Below, piece by piece: positions 14,210 to 15,189 of a stretch of DNA of 15,189 nt. The number at the start of each line of letters is the position of its first letter. The first letter of the stretch is position 1. The position numbers and the translations under genes are program-made. The stretch comes from VGWB01 sp964614245 (lineage in GTDB: Bacteria > Bacteroidota > Ignavibacteria > UBA10030): assembly GCA_964614245.1 (NCBI GenBank), contig CAZTKU010000053.1, positions 1 to 15,189 of the forward strand, in the 5' to 3' direction. The notes under the pieces were generated by a model, which did not search any database, was not told the DNA's origin, and was given only the letters and a program-made list of their open reading frames with translations.

Positions 14210-15158
14210 GTGACCAAAAAAGCACTGCACGCATTGTGGATCGTCCCGAGTGAAGCGATTTGGCAGAAGTCGACACGGACGACAACGCTGGTATTGCCTT
14301 CAGTGTCAGCGAACGTATAGCTGGCGTCTGCATTCAGCAAGAGCGTCTCGACGATTTTATTGGTTCAAGCTGTGGGTCGTCGAAGGGTACAGCGTCCGAG
14401 AACTCGCACGACTCAGTCGATTCAGTACGACGACTATCAGACGGGTGATCCTCTACTGGCTGGAACGACCACCCACGATGGACTTCCCGTGTTCATTCGT
14501 CAAGCATATCATCGTTGACGGTACATTTCTTCAGCGCAACCGAGGCATTTATGCTGCGATGAACACTGAAGGCCATCAACTGATCGCCGCTGGATATAAC
14601 GTGCGTGAAGGAGCAAAGGATCTGCTTACCTTCTACACACACTTGGCGCTCCGGGGGTTGGTGCCGAATAGTGCCACTATTGATGGAAATCCTCAGCAAA
14701 CGAAGTATCTGAGAACCATCTGGCCGTCCGTCGAACTCCAGCGTTGTATCGTTCACGTTCAACGCCAGGGATTGAGTTGGTGTCGACGGACACCCAAGCG
14801 AGCTGACGCCAGAAAGTTACGCACACTGTTCTTGGCTCTGACGAATGTTCGCACGGAGACCGCCCGTCGGCAGTTCATCCGTCGTGTACAAGCGTGGGAA
14901 CAACGCTTCGGACCACGCATTGACTCATCACCCAATCGCGGCTGGGTCTTTAGCGATCTGATGCGAGCACGCAGTATGCTGCTGAAAGCGTTGCCCGATC
15001 TCTTTCACTACTTGGACAACAAGAAGATCGCTCGTTCCACGAATGCCCTCGAAGGTTATTTTAGTCGTCTCAAAGAACGCTATCGTCGCCATCGCGGACT
15101 CTCAATGAAGCACCGCGATGCTTACTTTCGCTGGTATTTTTATCTCGTCTGCAGATAA
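14210..15158 (+). CDS. IS256/IS1249-like transposase with N-terminal frameshift at an A6 tract
   Basis: A Mutator-type DDE transposase. The intact long frame runs from 14250 (GTG) to the TAA at 15156-15158, 302 residues. Numbering from 14250: second zinc knuckle WYCLQC (14-19), helix-turn-helix GYSVRELARLSRFSTTTI (46-63), catalytic Asp90 (IIVDGTF), Asp145 (ATIDGNP), the IS256-type QRCIVHVQR (164-172), and Glu268 (TNALEGYF). The first zinc knuckle, CTHCGS, is encoded just upstream (14226-14243) in the same frame, but that frame has no start codon after the TGA at 14211-14213. The best start, GTG 14210 with GGGGGAG before it, is in another frame and stops after about 36 codons. Dropping one A from the six at 14216-14221 joins them into a 315-residue protein beginning MTKKHCTHCGS. 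So the gene is either frameshifted, expressed by slippage, or carries a sequencing error. Confidence 0.85.
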
Positions 15159-15162
15159 AACC

Positions 15163-15189
15163 AGCAACACTTTTTGAGCATTATACCCA
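15163..15189 (-). repeat. IS right terminal inverted repeat
   Basis: Reads AGCAACAC...ATTATACCCA on the + strand, the inverted partner of 14117-14143. It ends exactly at the window end. Confidence 0.88.

Larger units (their letters stand above)
14117..15189 (+). mobile_element. Complete insertion sequence, IS256/IS1249-like, zinc-ribbon transposase variant
   Basis: A 1,073-bp element bounded by inverted repeats of about 27 bp (22 of 27 matching, the outer ten bases TGGGTATAAT identical). It carries one transposase gene on the + strand, covering most of its length. The right repeat ends at the last base of the window, so the target duplication cannot be checked; the left flank is CGTCAGAA. 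The element interrupts the start of another transposase-like gene. Such nested insertions are common, and the contig probably ends here because this IS is multicopy. Confidence 0.88.

Noticed and set aside
1..15189. CRISPR arrays, rRNA, tRNA and phage genes
   Set aside because: No regularly spaced direct repeats, no rRNA or tRNA signature and no phage structural or integrase gene were seen on either strand.

Overview
The window looks like one metagenome-type scaffold from a Gram-negative bacterium with a moderately GC-rich genome (roughly half G+C by eye). The flavour of the proteins (a Mfd with the GFAF...DTHWQRELEASF block, an HGSNAT/NagX-type membrane acyltransferase, an exported YceI, a serine hydrolase with a C-terminal beta domain) suggests the Bacteroidota/Ignavibacteria (FCB) side of the tree. 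That placement is inference; no rRNA or tRNA is present. Several genes have clear Shine-Dalgarno sequences. A run of exactly 100 N at 2272-2371 marks a scaffold gap. The window's last base is also the outer base of an insertion sequence, so the contig probably broke at that repeat.

Layout. Bases 1-200 hold GC-rich palindromic repeats followed by a degenerate 7-bp tandem array. Two rightward membrane-protein genes follow: an HGSNAT/NagX-like acyltransferase (182-1375) and a CDF metal transporter (from 1409) whose last codons are lost in the gap. From 7021 down to 2511 lies a leftward run of seven genes: MarR regulator, nitroreductase, DoxX protein, PcpA/LinE/MhqO-type hydroquinone dioxygenase, a 98-residue muconolactone-isomerase-like protein, a CatE-type extradiol dioxygenase, and a YceI protein. 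The first four correspond to the Bacillus MhqR/MhqN/MhqP/MhqO set, so the cluster is best read as a quinone/aromatic-electrophile detoxification operon, extended here by a second dioxygenase, a small isomerase-like enzyme and a periplasmic isoprenoid-binding protein. A perfect 12-bp palindrome upstream of marR is a candidate operator.

Divergent from that operon is a 691-residue exported serine hydrolase (7410-9485) of the beta-lactamase/penicillin-binding fold. An NTF2/SnoaL-like domain appears to be inserted inside its hydrolase domain, and it carries an extra C-terminal beta domain. This is the most unusual single protein in the window.

Next, leftward, is a DNA-repair pair: mfd (13857-10438) followed 32 bp later by cho (10405-9509), a short UvrC homologue with an intact GIY-YIG nuclease and the UvrC four-cysteine set. 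A second heptad array lies just 5' of mfd in the same orientation as the gene, mirroring the array 5' of the acyltransferase.

The right end is a complete 1,073-bp insertion sequence (14117-15189) with about 27-bp inverted ends and an IS256/IS1249-like zinc-ribbon transposase. The first half of the zinc ribbon is out of frame at an A6 tract. The element sits inside the helix-turn-helix-coding start of what looks like an IS1-family-like transposase gene, giving a nested insertion.
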